From positions 62,001 to 126,000 of the forward strand of contig NZ_JAHKPK010000022.1 in assembly GCF_018860665.1 (NCBI RefSeq): 64,000 nucleotides of DNA, read 5' to 3'. Shown piece by piece: positions 54,758 through 64,000 of this stretch. Source of the stretch: Pacificibacter marinus. GTDB lineage: Bacteria > Pseudomonadota > Alphaproteobacteria > Rhodobacterales > Rhodobacteraceae. Each line of letters opens with the position of its first letter. The stretch's first letter is position 1. The notes beneath the pieces are model-generated. The model was not told where the DNA came from. It ran no database searches and worked only from the letters and a program-made list of their open reading frames with translations. A program made the position numbers and the translations under genes.

Positions 54758-55453
54758 TCACTCTCCGACATAGCTAGTAAACCCAGCAGGCGGATCATTT
54801 AAAAAATCATCCAACGCCCTTGGTAAGTGACAAATACCGTCCTCCACCCACAGAACATCTTCGGCGAACCGTTCCACATCTTTGATGTCATGACTAACCA
54901 TCATCACAGTCGCACCAATCCGCGCACCGACAGCCTGCGCCAGATCAGCCATCTCTATCCGCATCGCTGGCCCCAGCGCCGAAAACGGCTCATCCAAAAG
55001 CACCAGCTGCTTTTGTTGCACCAACAATCGCGCCAATGCGACGCGGCTTTGCTGTCCCCCTGACAGAGCAGCAGGTAAGCGATCTTCCATCCCAGAAAGA
55101 CCCACAGCAATCAAAGCATCCAATACGCGCTGCTTATCCGCCGCATTCAGTCGTAGGTTTGGATTGACCCCAAGCCCGACGTTTTGCAGTGCGGTCATAT
55201 GCGGAAACAGATTATTGTCTTGAAAGACGTTAGACACAGGTCGCTGATTTGGCTGTAAATTAGAAATGCTGCGCCCATTCCAAACGATATCGCCTTGCGT
55301 GACAGTGACATAGCCGCCAATGGCTGCCAACAAGGTGCTTTTGCCCGCACCAGACGGGCCCAAAACAGCGACACGCCTACCCGCCTTAACCCTGAAATCC
55401 GCCTTTAGCGTAAAACCATCTTGCGCAATCATTGCGCCTTCAAGACTTAGCAT
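54758..55453 (-). CDS. thiQ: Thiamine ABC transporter ATP-binding protein
   Basis: A 231-residue ATPase: Walker A LGPSGAGKSTLL, Q-loop VFQDNNLFPHMTALQNVGLG, signature LSGGQQSRVALARLL, Walker B LVLLDEPFSALG and H-loop MVSHDIKDVERFA. The short length and the VSNVFQDNNLFPHMT pattern match ThiQ. The start at 55453 lies inside the end of thiP (14-bp overlap); upstream frame residues are not family-like. Confidence 0.9.
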   Translation of the reverse strand: MLSLEGAMIAQDGFTLKADFRVKAGRRVAVLGPSGAGKSTLLAAIGGYVTVTQGDIVWNGRSISNLQPNQRPVSNVFQDNNLFPHMTALQNVGLGVNPNLRLNAADKQRVLDALIAVGLSGMEDRLPAALSGGQQSRVALARLLVQQKQLVLLDEPFSALGPAMRIEMADLAQAVGARIGATVMMVSHDIKDVERFAEDVLWVEDGICHLPRALDDFLNDPPAGFTSYVGE

Positions 55454-56990
55454 GACCACGCCCTCCTCGATCAAACAGATAAAACAGCGCAAGACTTAAA
55501 AACAGCAACAACAGCGCAGCCCCCATCGCTTGCTCCATCCGGTAGGCGCTCATCAATCGATAAATCTGCAACGGCAAAGTGGCTCCATCAGGACGCGCAA
55601 ATAGCGTTACAACACCCAAATCGCCCATAGACAGCGCCGCCGCCAGTCCCGCAGAGAATCCCAACGGCGCACGAATACGAGGCAATATAACCAAACGCAC
55701 CCGCGCCCATCCAGTCATCCCTAGGCTGTCAGACAGCGGCCCGAATCGATCTTCGCAAGCCCGCACAGCCGGTCCAATAGAGCGCAACACAAACGGCAAC
55801 GACATCACGGCATTGACCAAAGCTGTGATCAGCAGCGCGATCCGCGCAGGGTCCACAAATGGAAACACCATAATGAACAGCCCCGTCCCCATCACCAATG
55901 GCGATGCCGCGACGCTTAACATGCCCAAGCCTTCCAGCCAGCGCCAGCGCAAGGCCACAAGCGCCAAGGATACAGCAAAGACAATCGTCAAGCCAGCCGA
56001 CCCCAATGCCGTCACCAATGACCGTAACGCAGCCGACCACACTGAGACAGGCAACGTCAAAACATAAGGCACGCCCTGCATAAAAATAACCAACAACGGC
56101 ACGGCCAAAAACAGCGTCGCGAATGTGATCCAAGCGCAATCAATGATCTTCGTCGTCAAGCGCTGCGAGCCAAACCGCTGAAGCCTACGATCTTGTCCGC
56201 CCATAACAGCTTGCGGAACAGCCAACCAAAGCGATGCCAATGCAGCCACCCCGCATATCGCAAATTGCACGCCAGCCAAAAGAGCGGCTTTGCCGATATC
56301 GAAATCGAACTTGAAAGCTTGATAAATGGCCAATTCCACCGTCGTCGCCTTTGGTCCACCACCAAAGGTCAAAGCGACAGCAAAACTGGTGGTGCAAATC
56401 AGGAAAATGATGACCAAAAGCCCGGGCACAAGATAGCGCAACATAGGCCATTCGATATGCCAAAACACATCGCGCCAAGAAAAATCAAGCGAGGCGGCAA
56501 GACGAAACTGCTCTGCAGGAACAGAGCCCCATCCATGAATCAAGAGGCGCGTGGCCAGAGGCAAATTGAAAAATACATGTGCCAGTAGGACGCCATGGAA
56601 TCCATAGATCGAAATCGGCTCTAATCCAGCCAAACTCAGACCATAAGCAACAACCCCATTGCGACCAAAAACAGCCGTCAGGCCTAGAATCGCAACGATA
56701 ACGGGAAGAATAAACGGAGCGCCCAACAACGTGATCAGCGCACGTCGCCCCCAAAACGAGCGCCGAGCCAAAGCCCTAGCAACTGGAATGGCCAAGGCGA
56801 CGGATAAAACAGCCGACCCAAAAGCCTGCACAACAGTAAAGCGCACGGCAGCCACGTCAAAGGGATCAAGCCCACCAATTGTATCTGCCCGAAAGGCAAC
56901 GGCCACCAAGGTGCCGAGGCTGAAAAACGTCACCAATCCAGCGACAATCAGCCCCGGCCAAGGACCTATTGCGAGAACGCGGTGCGCCAT
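55440..56990 (-). CDS. thiP: Thiamine ABC transporter permease
   Basis: A 516-residue permease with two fused permease halves and about twelve transmembrane segments. Two EAA-type loops are visible: EQFRLAASLDFSWRDVFWHIEWPML in the first half and DSLGMTGWARVRLVILPRIRAPLGF in the second. It lies between thiB (25-bp overlap) and thiQ. Confidence 0.92.
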   Translation of the reverse strand: MAHRVLAIGPWPGLIVAGLVTFFSLGTLVAVAFRADTIGGLDPFDVAAVRFTVVQAFGSAVLSVALAIPVARALARRSFWGRRALITLLGAPFILPVIVAILGLTAVFGRNGVVAYGLSLAGLEPISIYGFHGVLLAHVFFNLPLATRLLIHGWGSVPAEQFRLAASLDFSWRDVFWHIEWPMLRYLVPGLLVIIFLICTTSFAVALTFGGGPKATTVELAIYQAFKFDFDIGKAALLAGVQFAICGVAALASLWLAVPQAVMGGQDRRLQRFGSQRLTTKIIDCAWITFATLFLAVPLLVIFMQGVPYVLTLPVSVWSAALRSLVTALGSAGLTIVFAVSLALVALRWRWLEGLGMLSVAASPLVMGTGLFIMVFPFVDPARIALLITALVNAVMSLPFVLRSIGPAVRACEDRFGPLSDSLGMTGWARVRLVILPRIRAPLGFSAGLAAALSMGDLGVVTLFARPDGATLPLQIYRLMSAYRMEQAMGAALLLLFLSLALFYLFDRGGRGHAKS

Positions 56991-57940
56991 TCGGCGATTG
57001 CCTCGTCTCGCAATGCAGCGGCTTCATCTTCATTTAAGAAGATCGCTTTTTCAGGATAGTTGAGTTGAGAGAAGGCCTCAGGCCACTGCTCTTTCGGCAA
57101 AGCCGCAGGGTAAGACCAGTTGGCAGTTGGAATAAGTTTTTGGAATTTTTCATCCATGATAAACGCCATGAATTGATCCGCCAGCTCAGGCTGATCTGTG
57201 GTTTTCAACTTGGCGGCCAATTCGACCATGAAATAGTGACCTTCATCAAACAACGCCGCAGACTTGGTTTGATCTTCTTCGGCGATGATGTGGTAGGCAG
57301 GCGATGTCGTGTAGGACAACACCATATCAACTTCGCCGTCTGTAAACATGCCGTAAGCTTCAGACCAACCTTTGGTGACAGTAGTCACTTTCGGCGCAAG
57401 CTTGGCCCATTCAGCTTCGGCATCATCACCGAAAACCTGTTTACCCCAAAGAATCAGCGCTAGGCCCGAAATGGATGTCCGCGGATCTTGAATCGCAATT
57501 TTCCAATCCTCATCGCTGTTTACAAGCTCAACAAAGCTGGTGGGCGGATTGGTGATTTTTGTGTTGTCGTACACAAATGCGGTGTAGCCCCAGTTGAACG
57601 GCAAGAACGTGTCATCCACCCAATCAAGCGGCAAAGTCAGCGCAGATGTATCAACGTTATGGGGCACAAATAGACCCGATTCGCGGGCTTTTTTGGTCAC
57701 ATCAGAGTTAAAGCCAATGGCGATGTCTGCATTCGTGCGTTCCCCTTCAAGCAAAAGTCGGGGCAATAGGTCGCCCGTCACATATTCGATTTCGCACTCA
57801 CAAGTTTCTTCAAACGCGGCCTTGATCGCTGGACCGGGGCCCCATTCAGAGCCAAAGTAATCAGGTGCGTAAATTGTAAGAGGATCAGCAAAAGCAGAGG
57901 TGGCCAAAAGGCTGGCCGCAAGTGTCAGGCTATGGTTCAT
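56966..57940 (-). CDS. thiB: Thiamine-binding periplasmic protein
   Basis: A 324-residue solute-binding protein with a signal peptide ending near AFA (residue 18), then LTIYAPDYFGSEWGPGPAIKAAFEETCECEIEYV and the NWGYTAFVYDNTKITNPPTSFVELVN region typical of ThiB. It captures thiamine or its phosphates and delivers them to ThiPQ. It lies just downstream of the TPP riboswitch. ATG 57940 gives the best signal peptide. Confidence 0.93.
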   Translation of the reverse strand: MNHSLTLAASLLATSAFADPLTIYAPDYFGSEWGPGPAIKAAFEETCECEIEYVTGDLLPRLLLEGERTNADIAIGFNSDVTKKARESGLFVPHNVDTSALTLPLDWVDDTFLPFNWGYTAFVYDNTKITNPPTSFVELVNSDEDWKIAIQDPRTSISGLALILWGKQVFGDDAEAEWAKLAPKVTTVTKGWSEAYGMFTDGEVDMVLSYTTSPAYHIIAEEDQTKSAALFDEGHYFMVELAAKLKTTDQPELADQFMAFIMDEKFQKLIPTANWSYPAALPKEQWPEAFSQLNYPEKAIFLNEDEAAALRDEAIAEWRTAFSQ

Positions 57941-57994
57941 AGCTCGCTCCATTCAAAAATGGGCGAAGAAAAAGGTCGCGTCTTGATGATGCGA

Positions 57995-58080
57995 ATACCT
58001 TCCCTCCGCCGGTGTTAGCCGGTTCAGGTTCTACGGGTCCGCAAAGCGCATCTCAGCCACATGTGGTGGCACCCCGAGGT
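57995..58080 (-). promoter_or_regulatory. TPP riboswitch (THI box)
   Basis: The minus-strand sequence has the conserved blocks in order: a pairing start near TCGGGGTGCC, CTGAGAT, then ACCCGTAGAACCTGA and CGGxTAACACCGGCG followed by GGAGGGA. These form the two helical arms that bind thiamine pyrophosphate. It lies 55 bp before thiB, so it represses thiBPQ when TPP is plentiful. Confidence 0.96.
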
Positions 58081-58186
58081 AAGGCGCAATTTAGCGTCAA
58101 AACCACAAAGCGCAAGCTCAAGACACTTAGCCCCCTTTTCGCCAAGCCAAACACCCGTTAAACCAAGGGCGATCTAGGAGCACAGC

Positions 58187-59290
58187 ATGAGCATCAATAC
58201 ATTCGGCCATCTCTTTCGTTTCACCACTTGGGGTGAAAGCCACGGACCTGCGCTTGGCGCAACTGTTGACGGCTGCCCTCCGGGCATTGATCTGACAGAA
58301 GAGATGTTGCAAGTCTGGCTCGACAAACGCAAACCCGGCACGTCGAAATACACAACCCAGCGTCGCGAACCTGATCAGGTGGAAATTTTATCAGGTGTGT
58401 TTGATGGCAAAACAACAGGCACGCCCATTCAATTGATGATCCGCAACACGGATCAACGCTCAAAAGACTATGGTGATATTTCTGAAAAATTCCGTCCCGG
58501 TCATGCAGACATCACCTATTTCCAAAAATACGGCATTCGCGATTATCGTGGTGGTGGCCGCTCTTCAGCGCGCGAAACGGCAGCACGCGTAGCGGCTGGC
58601 GGTGTGGCGCGTGCTGCTTTGGCGCAATTGATCCCAGACCTAGAGATCAAAGGGTATATGACCCAAATCGGGCCAAACGGCATCATTGGCGCACGCGATA
58701 TGGCAGAAATCGACAACAATCCCTTTTGGGTGCCCAGTGCCGTGACAGCTAAAAACTGGGCAGCATATCTCGACGACATCCGCAAATCGGGCTCGTCCGT
58801 AGGCGCAGTGATTGAAGTGGTTGCCAAAGGGGCACCTGCGGGCCTTGGCGCACCGATTTATGCCAAGATCGACACTGATTTGGCATCCGCTATGATGTCT
58901 ATCAACGCTGTTAAAGGCGTTGAAATTGGCGAAGGTATGAATGCCGCACGCCTGACCGGCGAAGAGAACGCCGATGAAATTCGCATGGGCAATGATGGCC
59001 CGCGCTACATGTCCAATCATGCTGGCGGGATTTTGGGCGGGATTTCCACAGGACAGGATCTGGTTGTGCGCTTTGCGGTAAAACCTACGAGTTCGATCCT
59101 AACCTCGCGCAAAACCATTACCAAAGCGGGCGAAGACACCGATTTGATCACAAAAGGTCGCCACGACCCTTGCGTCGGTATCCGCGCTGTTCCAGTCGGC
59201 GAGGCGATGATGGCCTGCGTGATTTTGGATCACCTGCTTTTGCATCGCGGTCAAAACGGTGAAACGCCTTTGGGCGTTTTCGGCGAATAG
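58187..59290 (+). CDS. aroC: Chorismate synthase
   Basis: Last enzyme of the shikimate pathway, making chorismate from EPSP with reduced FMN. The 367-residue protein has [58 protein letters not shown] and [22 protein letters not shown], all family signatures. A TAGGAG site precedes the start. Divergent from the thi operon. Confidence 0.97.
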   Translation: MSINTFGHLFRFTTWGESHGPALGATVDGCPPGIDLTEEMLQVWLDKRKPGTSKYTTQRREPDQVEILSGVFDGKTTGTPIQLMIRNTDQRSKDYGDISEKFRPGHADITYFQKYGIRDYRGGGRSSARETAARVAAGGVARAALAQLIPDLEIKGYMTQIGPNGIIGARDMAEIDNNPFWVPSAVTAKNWAAYLDDIRKSGSSVGAVIEVVAKGAPAGLGAPIYAKIDTDLASAMMSINAVKGVEIGEGMNAARLTGEENADEIRMGNDGPRYMSNHAGGILGGISTGQDLVVRFAVKPTSSILTSRKTITKAGEDTDLITKGRHDPCVGIRAVPVGEAMMACVILDHLLLHRGQNGETPLGVFGE

Positions 59291-59291
59291 A

Positions 59292-60158
59292 TTACGCCTT
59301 AGACAGTTGAACGGCCAAGATACCCACCATGATGGTAACAACACCCACGAGATCCCAGCCGTTTACCTGTTCACCAAGCACAAGGGCCGCAATCGCCACT
59401 CCGAAAAACGGGTTTAGAAAGTGAAATGCGGCCCCTTTGATTGTGCCAATGCGTTCAACCAGCTTAAACCACAACCATGTCGCAAACAGGCCCGGCACAA
59501 AAGTGATGTAGAGCATTGCCCCCACGAGTTGGGTCGACATGGTGATCTCATATGTGTCGATAAATGGGGATATAATCCCAAGCACAAAACTGCCAACCAA
59601 GCTTTGTAGACCCACCACCATCAAAACATTTGCCCCAGCGCCGACAGAGTGCAAAGAAAGCGTGGCAATGGCCAGCGCAACGGTGCCGAAGATACACATC
59701 AAGATGCCAACCATATCGCTGCCTGCCGACAAGCGCGTCCCCATAATCAATAGCACGCCCAAAAAGCCGATGCCTAGACCAAGTAAAGCAATGGGTTTGG
59801 GAAGTGTTCGCAAAAATAGAATCGAGAGCAGCGCCACCACCAAAGGCATCGAGGATGCCAAGACCGAGGCCAATGACGCCTCAACCGATCTCATCGCCAA
59901 AAAATACAATCCAAGGTAAGCAGAATTCTGGCACACACCAAAGATGATAATCGCGCGCCATTGCTGCCCCGTAAACGTCCATGATTGACCAAGCACACGC
60001 GCTAAGCCGACACCGACCACTCCGGACATGAAAAATCGCAAAGACAGCGACGCCAACGCAGGCGCATCGGCAACGATGATCCGTCCTGAGGTGAAGGCCG
60101 ATGACCACATCAAAATGAAAGCAACCCCCATCAAGGTCGTTTTAAAATCTGCTTTCAC
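59292..60158 (-). CDS. EamA/DMT-family transporter
   Basis: A 288-residue membrane protein with ten predicted helices in two EamA repeats (residues about 5-140 and 150-285). Segments such as ILMWSSAFTSGRIIV and FVPGLFATWLWF fit drug/metabolite exporters. Substrate unknown; amino acid or metabolite export is common. The start is the GTG at 60158 with AGGTGGG before it; ATG 60200 gives an odd N-terminus. Confidence 0.88.
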   Translation of the reverse strand: MKADFKTTLMGVAFILMWSSAFTSGRIIVADAPALASLSLRFFMSGVVGVGLARVLGQSWTFTGQQWRAIIIFGVCQNSAYLGLYFLAMRSVEASLASVLASSMPLVVALLSILFLRTLPKPIALLGLGIGFLGVLLIMGTRLSAGSDMVGILMCIFGTVALAIATLSLHSVGAGANVLMVVGLQSLVGSFVLGIISPFIDTYEITMSTQLVGAMLYITFVPGLFATWLWFKLVERIGTIKGAAFHFLNPFFGVAIAALVLGEQVNGWDLVGVVTIMVGILAVQLSKA

Positions 60159-60178
60159 TTTATGCCCACCTAGAAATG

Positions 60179-60208
60179 CAAAAGGGCCGCGCAAATGCAC
60201 GACCCTTT
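60179..60208 (-). terminator. Terminator of the HU gene
   Basis: On the minus strand a GGGxCGxGC-type hairpin (60181-60208) is followed by TTTT, 20 bp after the HU stop codon. Confidence 0.7.
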
Positions 60209-60228
60209 AAAAATACTGCGTACAAGCC

Positions 60229-60516
60229 TTAGCCGTTCACGCTGTCTTTAAGCGCTTTGGCAATGGTCATTTTCACGACTTTGTCTGCGTCTTTTTTCAT
60301 TTGATCACCCGTTTGTGGGTTGCGCACCATGCGCTCTGGGCGTTCACGGCAGTAGATTTTGCCAACACCTGGAAGTGTCACGGCACCGCCAGCAGAAACT
60401 TCGCGGGTGATGATTGCAACAACGGCATCAAGAGCAGCACCAGCTGTTTTTTTGTCTGCGGCCAGCTCTTCTGCCAAAGCGGCAATAAGCTGTGTTTTTG
60501 TCATTGGTTTCGACAT
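60229..60516 (-). CDS. HU-family DNA-binding protein
   Basis: A 95-residue histone-like protein: MTKTQLIAALAEELAADKKTAGAALDAVVAIITREV, then GGAVTLPGVGKIYCRERPERMVRNPQTGD, the arm that contacts DNA, and a C-terminal helix. HU bends and compacts DNA. A GAGGAGA ribosome site precedes it, and a perfect 6-bp hairpin lies in the leader. It is a single-gene transcript with its own terminator. Confidence 0.93.
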   Translation of the reverse strand: MSKPMTKTQLIAALAEELAADKKTAGAALDAVVAIITREVSAGGAVTLPGVGKIYCRERPERMVRNPQTGDQMKKDADKVVKMTIAKALKDSVNG

Positions 60517-60534
60517 GTCTGTATCTCCTCGTGT

Positions 60535-60552
60535 CCCCCTTGGATTAGGGGG
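60535..60552 (-). promoter_or_regulatory. Hairpin in the HU gene leader
   Basis: CCCCCT and AGGGGG form a perfect 6-bp stem with a six-base loop, ending ten bases before the ribosome binding site. It has no T run, so it is not a terminator; a role in mRNA stability or translation control is possible. Confidence 0.4.
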
Positions 60553-60645
60553 TATCGGGCATTTCTAAGCGAATATAGTAGGCGCACACAACGGTTAGTG
60601 TATAAAACACGTCACTTTTCGCCCCTTTTACAGCGATTTTCCGCC

Positions 60646-62130
60646 TTATAAGAAGGCCGTTTCTTCAAATGAGCGCAGTTTTCGACTGTGAATGCGCTCA
60701 ATGGGCATGTCTCTCAAAATTTCCATCGCGCGAATACCGATCAACAAATGTCGAGAAACTTGGCTTCTATAAAACTCAGACGCCATGCCTGGCAGCTTCA
60801 ATTCGCCATGCAAGGGCTTGTCGGACACACATAAAAGCGTCCCATATGGGACCCTAAAGCGAAAGCCATTGGCAGCAATCGTAGCGCTTTCCATATCAAG
60901 CCCTACAGCGCGTGATTGCGACAGCCGCTGAACCGGGCCAGATTGATCGCGCAATTCCCAATTGCGGTTGTCGATCGTCGCAACTGTCCCTGTTCGCATG
61001 ATGCGTTTCAATTCATAGCCTTCAAGCTGGGTGACTTGAGCAACCGCATTTTCAAGTGAGGTTTGAATTTCTGCCAATGCAGGAATAGGAACCCACACTG
61101 GGAGATCCGCATCCAACACATGGTCTTCGCGCAGGTAAGCGTGTGCCAAAACAAAATCACCCAATCGCTGCGAATTTCGCAGGCCTGCACAATGCCCCAC
61201 CATGATCCAAGCGTGAGGGCGCAACACCGCAATATGATCGGTTGCGGTTTTAGCATTTGACGGTCCAACACCGATGTTCACCAAAGTCACACCAGACCCA
61301 TCTGCACGCTTAAGATGATAGGTCGGCATCTGCGGCATCTTGGTGATCGGATCAATCGGAGTGTTAGGGTCAGTGATCTCAACATTCCCCGTACTCACGA
61401 AACTCGTATAGCCGCTACTTGGGTCTGCAAGCTGCTCACGCGCATAGGCCTCGAATTCAGAGACATAGAACTGGTAGTTTGTGAACAGAACATGGTTTTG
61501 AAAATGGCTGGCATCCGTTGCCGTGTAGTGCGACAGTCGCGCGAGAGAATAGTCAATGCGCTGCGCTGTAAACGGCGCCAATGGCTCTGATCCGTCTTCG
61601 TACTGAAAGGCATAGCCGTTGACGATGTTATCGTGGGTTGTCGCCAAATCAGGCACATCAAACACATCACGCAAGGGGTAATCCATCACGCCCTCTTGCG
61701 GCACCGTTACGCTGTCATCATTTGCGACAGCAAAGTGCACTGGCAACGGCGTTTGCGACGGTCCGATTTCAACCTGAACGCCGTGATTTTCAATCAGTTG
61801 TTGAAGCTGGAATGTCAGGTAATTACGGAACAGGTCAGGGCGTGTGACAGTTGTCGAATATATCCCAGGCTTGGAAACATGACCAAAAGACAGACGACTG
61901 TCCTGCGACGCATAAGACCGCACAGTGATTCTAATTTCAGGGTAATAGGCACGAAATTTTGCGACAGGCTTAGCGCCTTCAGCGACTCGAGAAAAACGTT
62001 CCGTTAAAAACTGAGTGGCTTCGGTATATAGCTCTTCGAGCCTTTGAACGGCTGCTTTGGCATCTGAAAACAATTCAGACTCACGCCTTGGTGGCGTTTC
62101 AAGTTTCAGTCCTGCGTTCGACATCACCAC
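60646..62130 (-). CDS. amn: AMP nucleosidase
   Basis: Hydrolyses AMP to adenine and ribose 5-phosphate. The 494-residue protein has an N-terminal AMP nucleosidase domain (RRESELFSDAKAAVQRLEELY, PEIRITVRSY) and a C-terminal phosphorylase-like domain with VNIGVGPSNAKTATDHIAVLRPHAWIMVGHCAGLR, and GLDMESATIAANGFRFRVPYGTLLCVSDKPLHGELK. ATG 62124 is a possible alternative start. Monocistronic by spacing. Confidence 0.93.
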   Translation of the reverse strand: MVMSNAGLKLETPPRRESELFSDAKAAVQRLEELYTEATQFLTERFSRVAEGAKPVAKFRAYYPEIRITVRSYASQDSRLSFGHVSKPGIYSTTVTRPDLFRNYLTFQLQQLIENHGVQVEIGPSQTPLPVHFAVANDDSVTVPQEGVMDYPLRDVFDVPDLATTHDNIVNGYAFQYEDGSEPLAPFTAQRIDYSLARLSHYTATDASHFQNHVLFTNYQFYVSEFEAYAREQLADPSSGYTSFVSTGNVEITDPNTPIDPITKMPQMPTYHLKRADGSGVTLVNIGVGPSNAKTATDHIAVLRPHAWIMVGHCAGLRNSQRLGDFVLAHAYLREDHVLDADLPVWVPIPALAEIQTSLENAVAQVTQLEGYELKRIMRTGTVATIDNRNWELRDQSGPVQRLSQSRAVGLDMESATIAANGFRFRVPYGTLLCVSDKPLHGELKLPGMASEFYRSQVSRHLLIGIRAMEILRDMPIERIHSRKLRSFEETAFL

Positions 62131-62260
62131 AACAACTCCGTTCTAAACTCATTGGTCCAATCAGGTCTTGAATATCGACCTTTGGTTGCACAATTGTCAC
62201 CAACTCTTAGGATGACGCAAGCCCAGCACGCGGTGATTTTTACAAACGGGACATCAATTC

Positions 62261-63121
62261 ATGTCAGCTCATCTTTTTTCCTATGGTTACGGATATTCCG
62301 CGACAGCACTCGGCGCGCTACTTTTGCCCGCGAACTGGACCATCACAGGCACAATACGGAACGCAGAACAGGCCCCAACCCTGCGTGAAACAGGGGTAAA
62401 TATTCGCGTGACGCCAGATGACGACATTTCTGATGATATCAAAAACGCCACACATCTGCTTATATCAGCCGCGCCAACAAGTGACGGCGATCCCTTTTTG
62501 CTCAATCACCTGCAAGACCTGAAAACCGCTCAAAATTTAGAATGGGTTGGCTATCTGTCAACAACAGGCGTTTACGGCGATCGTGACGGCGGATGGGTTG
62601 ATGAAACATCTCCCTTAACACCTGCCACAGCGCGCGGAAAAGCGCGCGTCGCAGCAGAGTCACAGTGGATTAAGGTCTCACAAGACCTAGGGTTAAACCT
62701 CAAAATTTTCCGACTTGCGGGGATTTATGGCCCAGGTCGCGGCCCTTTTGCCAAAGTTCGCAATGGGACTGCACGACGAATTATCAAACCGAACCAAGTC
62801 TTTTCACGCATTCATGTCGACGACATCGCACAAGTGCTTTTGGCCTCGATACATCGGCCTAAATCCAGCCAAATATTTAATGTTTGCGACAATCTGGCGG
62901 CGCCGCCCGAAGATGTTATTGGCTATGCTGCCGAACTACTTGGGTTGCCATTACCGCCAGCTCAAGATTTTGAGACAGCTGACATGACGCCCATGGCCCG
63001 CAGCTTTTATGCCGAAAGCAAAAAGGTCAAAAACGACCGGATCAAATCGGAACTTGGGGTCGAGCTGATCTACCCAGACTACATGACGGGGCTCAATGCG
63101 CTGCTGGCGTCCGAAAGTTAA
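62261..63121 (+). CDS. SDR-type NAD(P)-dependent epimerase-like protein
   Basis: A 286-residue Rossmann protein of the extended atypical SDR (YeeZ-like) group: GYGYSATALG is the nucleotide-binding loop, LLISAAPTSDGDP follows, and YLSTTGVYGDRDGGWVDE holds a Ser/Thr and Tyr (the Lys of the classic YxxxK is displaced). FRLAGIYGPGR and SRIHVDDIAQVLLA are family segments. Substrate unknown; it is often annotated as a cell-wall or sugar epimerase. It ends 2 bp from dxs on the opposite strand. Confidence 0.83.
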   Translation: MSAHLFSYGYGYSATALGALLLPANWTITGTIRNAEQAPTLRETGVNIRVTPDDDISDDIKNATHLLISAAPTSDGDPFLLNHLQDLKTAQNLEWVGYLSTTGVYGDRDGGWVDETSPLTPATARGKARVAAESQWIKVSQDLGLNLKIFRLAGIYGPGRGPFAKVRNGTARRIIKPNQVFSRIHVDDIAQVLLASIHRPKSSQIFNVCDNLAAPPEDVIGYAAELLGLPLPPAQDFETADMTPMARSFYAESKKVKNDRIKSELGVELIYPDYMTGLNALLASES

Positions 63122-63122
63122 C

Positions 63123-64000
63123 TCACGCGCGTTTTGATGCGATGTCGGTGACACCCAAAACATGAAGAACTTTGGCTTCTATATCTTCGGCGTTCAAGCC
63201 AGCAGTCGCATACATATCGGCAGGGCTAGACTGATCAATAAAGGTATCCGGCAAAACCATAGACCTAAACTTAAGTCCTAGATCGAACACACCCTCATTG
63301 GCCAAGAAGTCGGCGACATGTGACCCAAATCCACCGATAGCGCCCTCTTCGATCGTGATCAGAGCTTCATGTTTTTCAGCCAAGTCACGTATAAGATCAT
63401 GATCCAAAGGCTTGGCAAATCGTGCGTCAGCGATTGTCGGCGTGATGCCCTTTTGTGCCAAGCTTTCACAAGCTTTTTTGACCGCATCAAGACGCGTACC
63501 AAACGACAAAATGGCGACCCGCGCACCAAATTGCACAATACGGCCCTTGCCGATTTCAAGCGGCGTACCGCGCTCTGGCATGTCAACACCAACGCCTTCG
63601 CCGCGCGGGTATCTGAACGCAATAGGCCCATCGTCATGCGCCGCAGCAGTCGCAACCATATGGACCAGCTCAGCCTCGTCAGCCGCTGCCATTACAACAA
63701 AGCCCGGCAAGTTGGCCAAGAACGCGATGTCAAACGACCCCGCATGAGTGGCGCCATCAGCGCCAACCAAGCCAGCGCGATCAATCGCAAAGCGCACAGG
63801 CAGACGCTGAATGGCTACATCGTGTACCACTTGGTCATATCCGCGCTGCAAAAAAGTCGAATACATCGTACAAAATGGCTTCATGCCGCCAGCTGCTAAA
63901 CCCGCAGCGAAAGTCACACCATGCTGTTCAGCGATACCAACATCAAAACACCGCGACCCATAGCGCTCCGCGAACAAATTAAGCCCCGTGCCATCAGGCA
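63123..64000 (-). CDS. dxs: 1-deoxy-D-xylulose-5-phosphate synthase (partial, 3' part)
   Basis: The C-terminal 292 residues of the first enzyme of the MEP isoprenoid pathway. The sequence runs off the right edge in frame ([35 protein letters not shown]). The transketolase pyrimidine domain shows the catalytic Glu in [22 protein letters not shown] and the C-terminal [12 protein letters not shown]. The frame could appear to start at a TTG at 63977, but the upstream residues are typical Dxs. Confidence 0.95.
   Translation of the reverse strand, partial: PDGTGLNLFAERYGSRCFDVGIAEQHGVTFAAGLAAGGMKPFCTMYSTFLQRGYDQVVHDVAIQRLPVRFAIDRAGLVGADGATHAGSFDIAFLANLPGFVVMAAADEAELVHMVATAAAHDDGPIAFRYPRGEGVGVDMPERGTPLEIGKGRIVQFGARVAILSFGTRLDAVKKACESLAQKGITPTIADARFAKPLDHDLIRDLAEKHEALITIEEGAIGGFGSHVADFLANEGVFDLGLKFRSMVLPDTFIDQSSPADMYATAGLNAEDIEAKVLHVLGVTDIASKRA

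Overview
The window is about 64 kb of chromosome from a marine-type alphaproteobacterium of the Rhodobacteraceae (Roseobacter group). This placement rests on gene content and order rather than a database search: a CcrM-type GANTC methylase, a complete petABC (Rieske, cytochrome b, cytochrome c1) operon, a DUF4170-waaA-lpxK lipid A cluster, a DUF3576 lipoprotein before leuS-lptE-holA, a DUF2125 protein before PmbA, and an AlkB-type alkane hydroxylase next to mutY.

Positions 1-26,800 are ordinary backbone: a response regulator fragment, ribA with a YkuD-type L,D-transpeptidase, a PLP homeostasis protein, a highly expressed porin, leuS-lptE-holA, an HI0933-type flavoprotein followed upstream by a decayed enoyl-CoA hydratase stub, DUF2125 and pmbA with an inositol-monophosphatase-like gene, a glycosyltransferase plus HAD phosphatase pair resembling glucosyl/mannosylglycerate synthesis, Kdo transfer and lipid A kinase, a DsbA-like thiol oxidoreductase, a DUF721 protein, mutY, alkB, ccrM, rnhB, and several small exported proteins. 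A strongly structured, apparently non-coding stretch lies between alkB and ccrM, and three GANTC sites sit within 39 bp upstream of ccrM.

Positions about 27,755-43,766 hold an integrative mobilizable element inserted in the tRNA-Arg(CCT) gene. A 19-bp identical core covering the anticodon region is present at both ends; the left end keeps the displaced 3' half of the tRNA and the right end carries the reconstituted gene. A tyrosine integrase sits beside the left end, followed by two tandem excisionase-like genes, an XRE regulator, a HipB-like regulator facing a five-gene defence operon (hsdR, hsdM, hsdS, a small protein with a Q-x-K nuclease-like motif, and an OLD-like ATPase/TOPRIM protein), a small inverted-repeat element, an IS3 OrfA-like gene, a ColE1-style mobilization operon with two genes nested inside the relaxase gene, and a repC replication initiator with a likely antisense RNA in its leader. 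A decayed second integrase lies just outside the left end, so this tRNA has been used by more than one element. The defence operon is the best candidate for an undescribed system: the nuclease-like plus OLD-like pair is directly coupled to a type I restriction-modification operon with its own putative controller site.

Positions 43,770-64,000 return to backbone: a LacI regulator, ilvD, a GntR regulator, tRNA-Lys, dapF-mtaB-GST, an outer membrane barrel protein, petABC, a thiBPQ thiamine transporter operon behind a TPP riboswitch, aroC, an EamA transporter, an HU gene, AMP nucleosidase, an SDR-like protein, and the 3' part of dxs running off the right edge. All calls come from reading the sequence and its translations; no similarity search was run.
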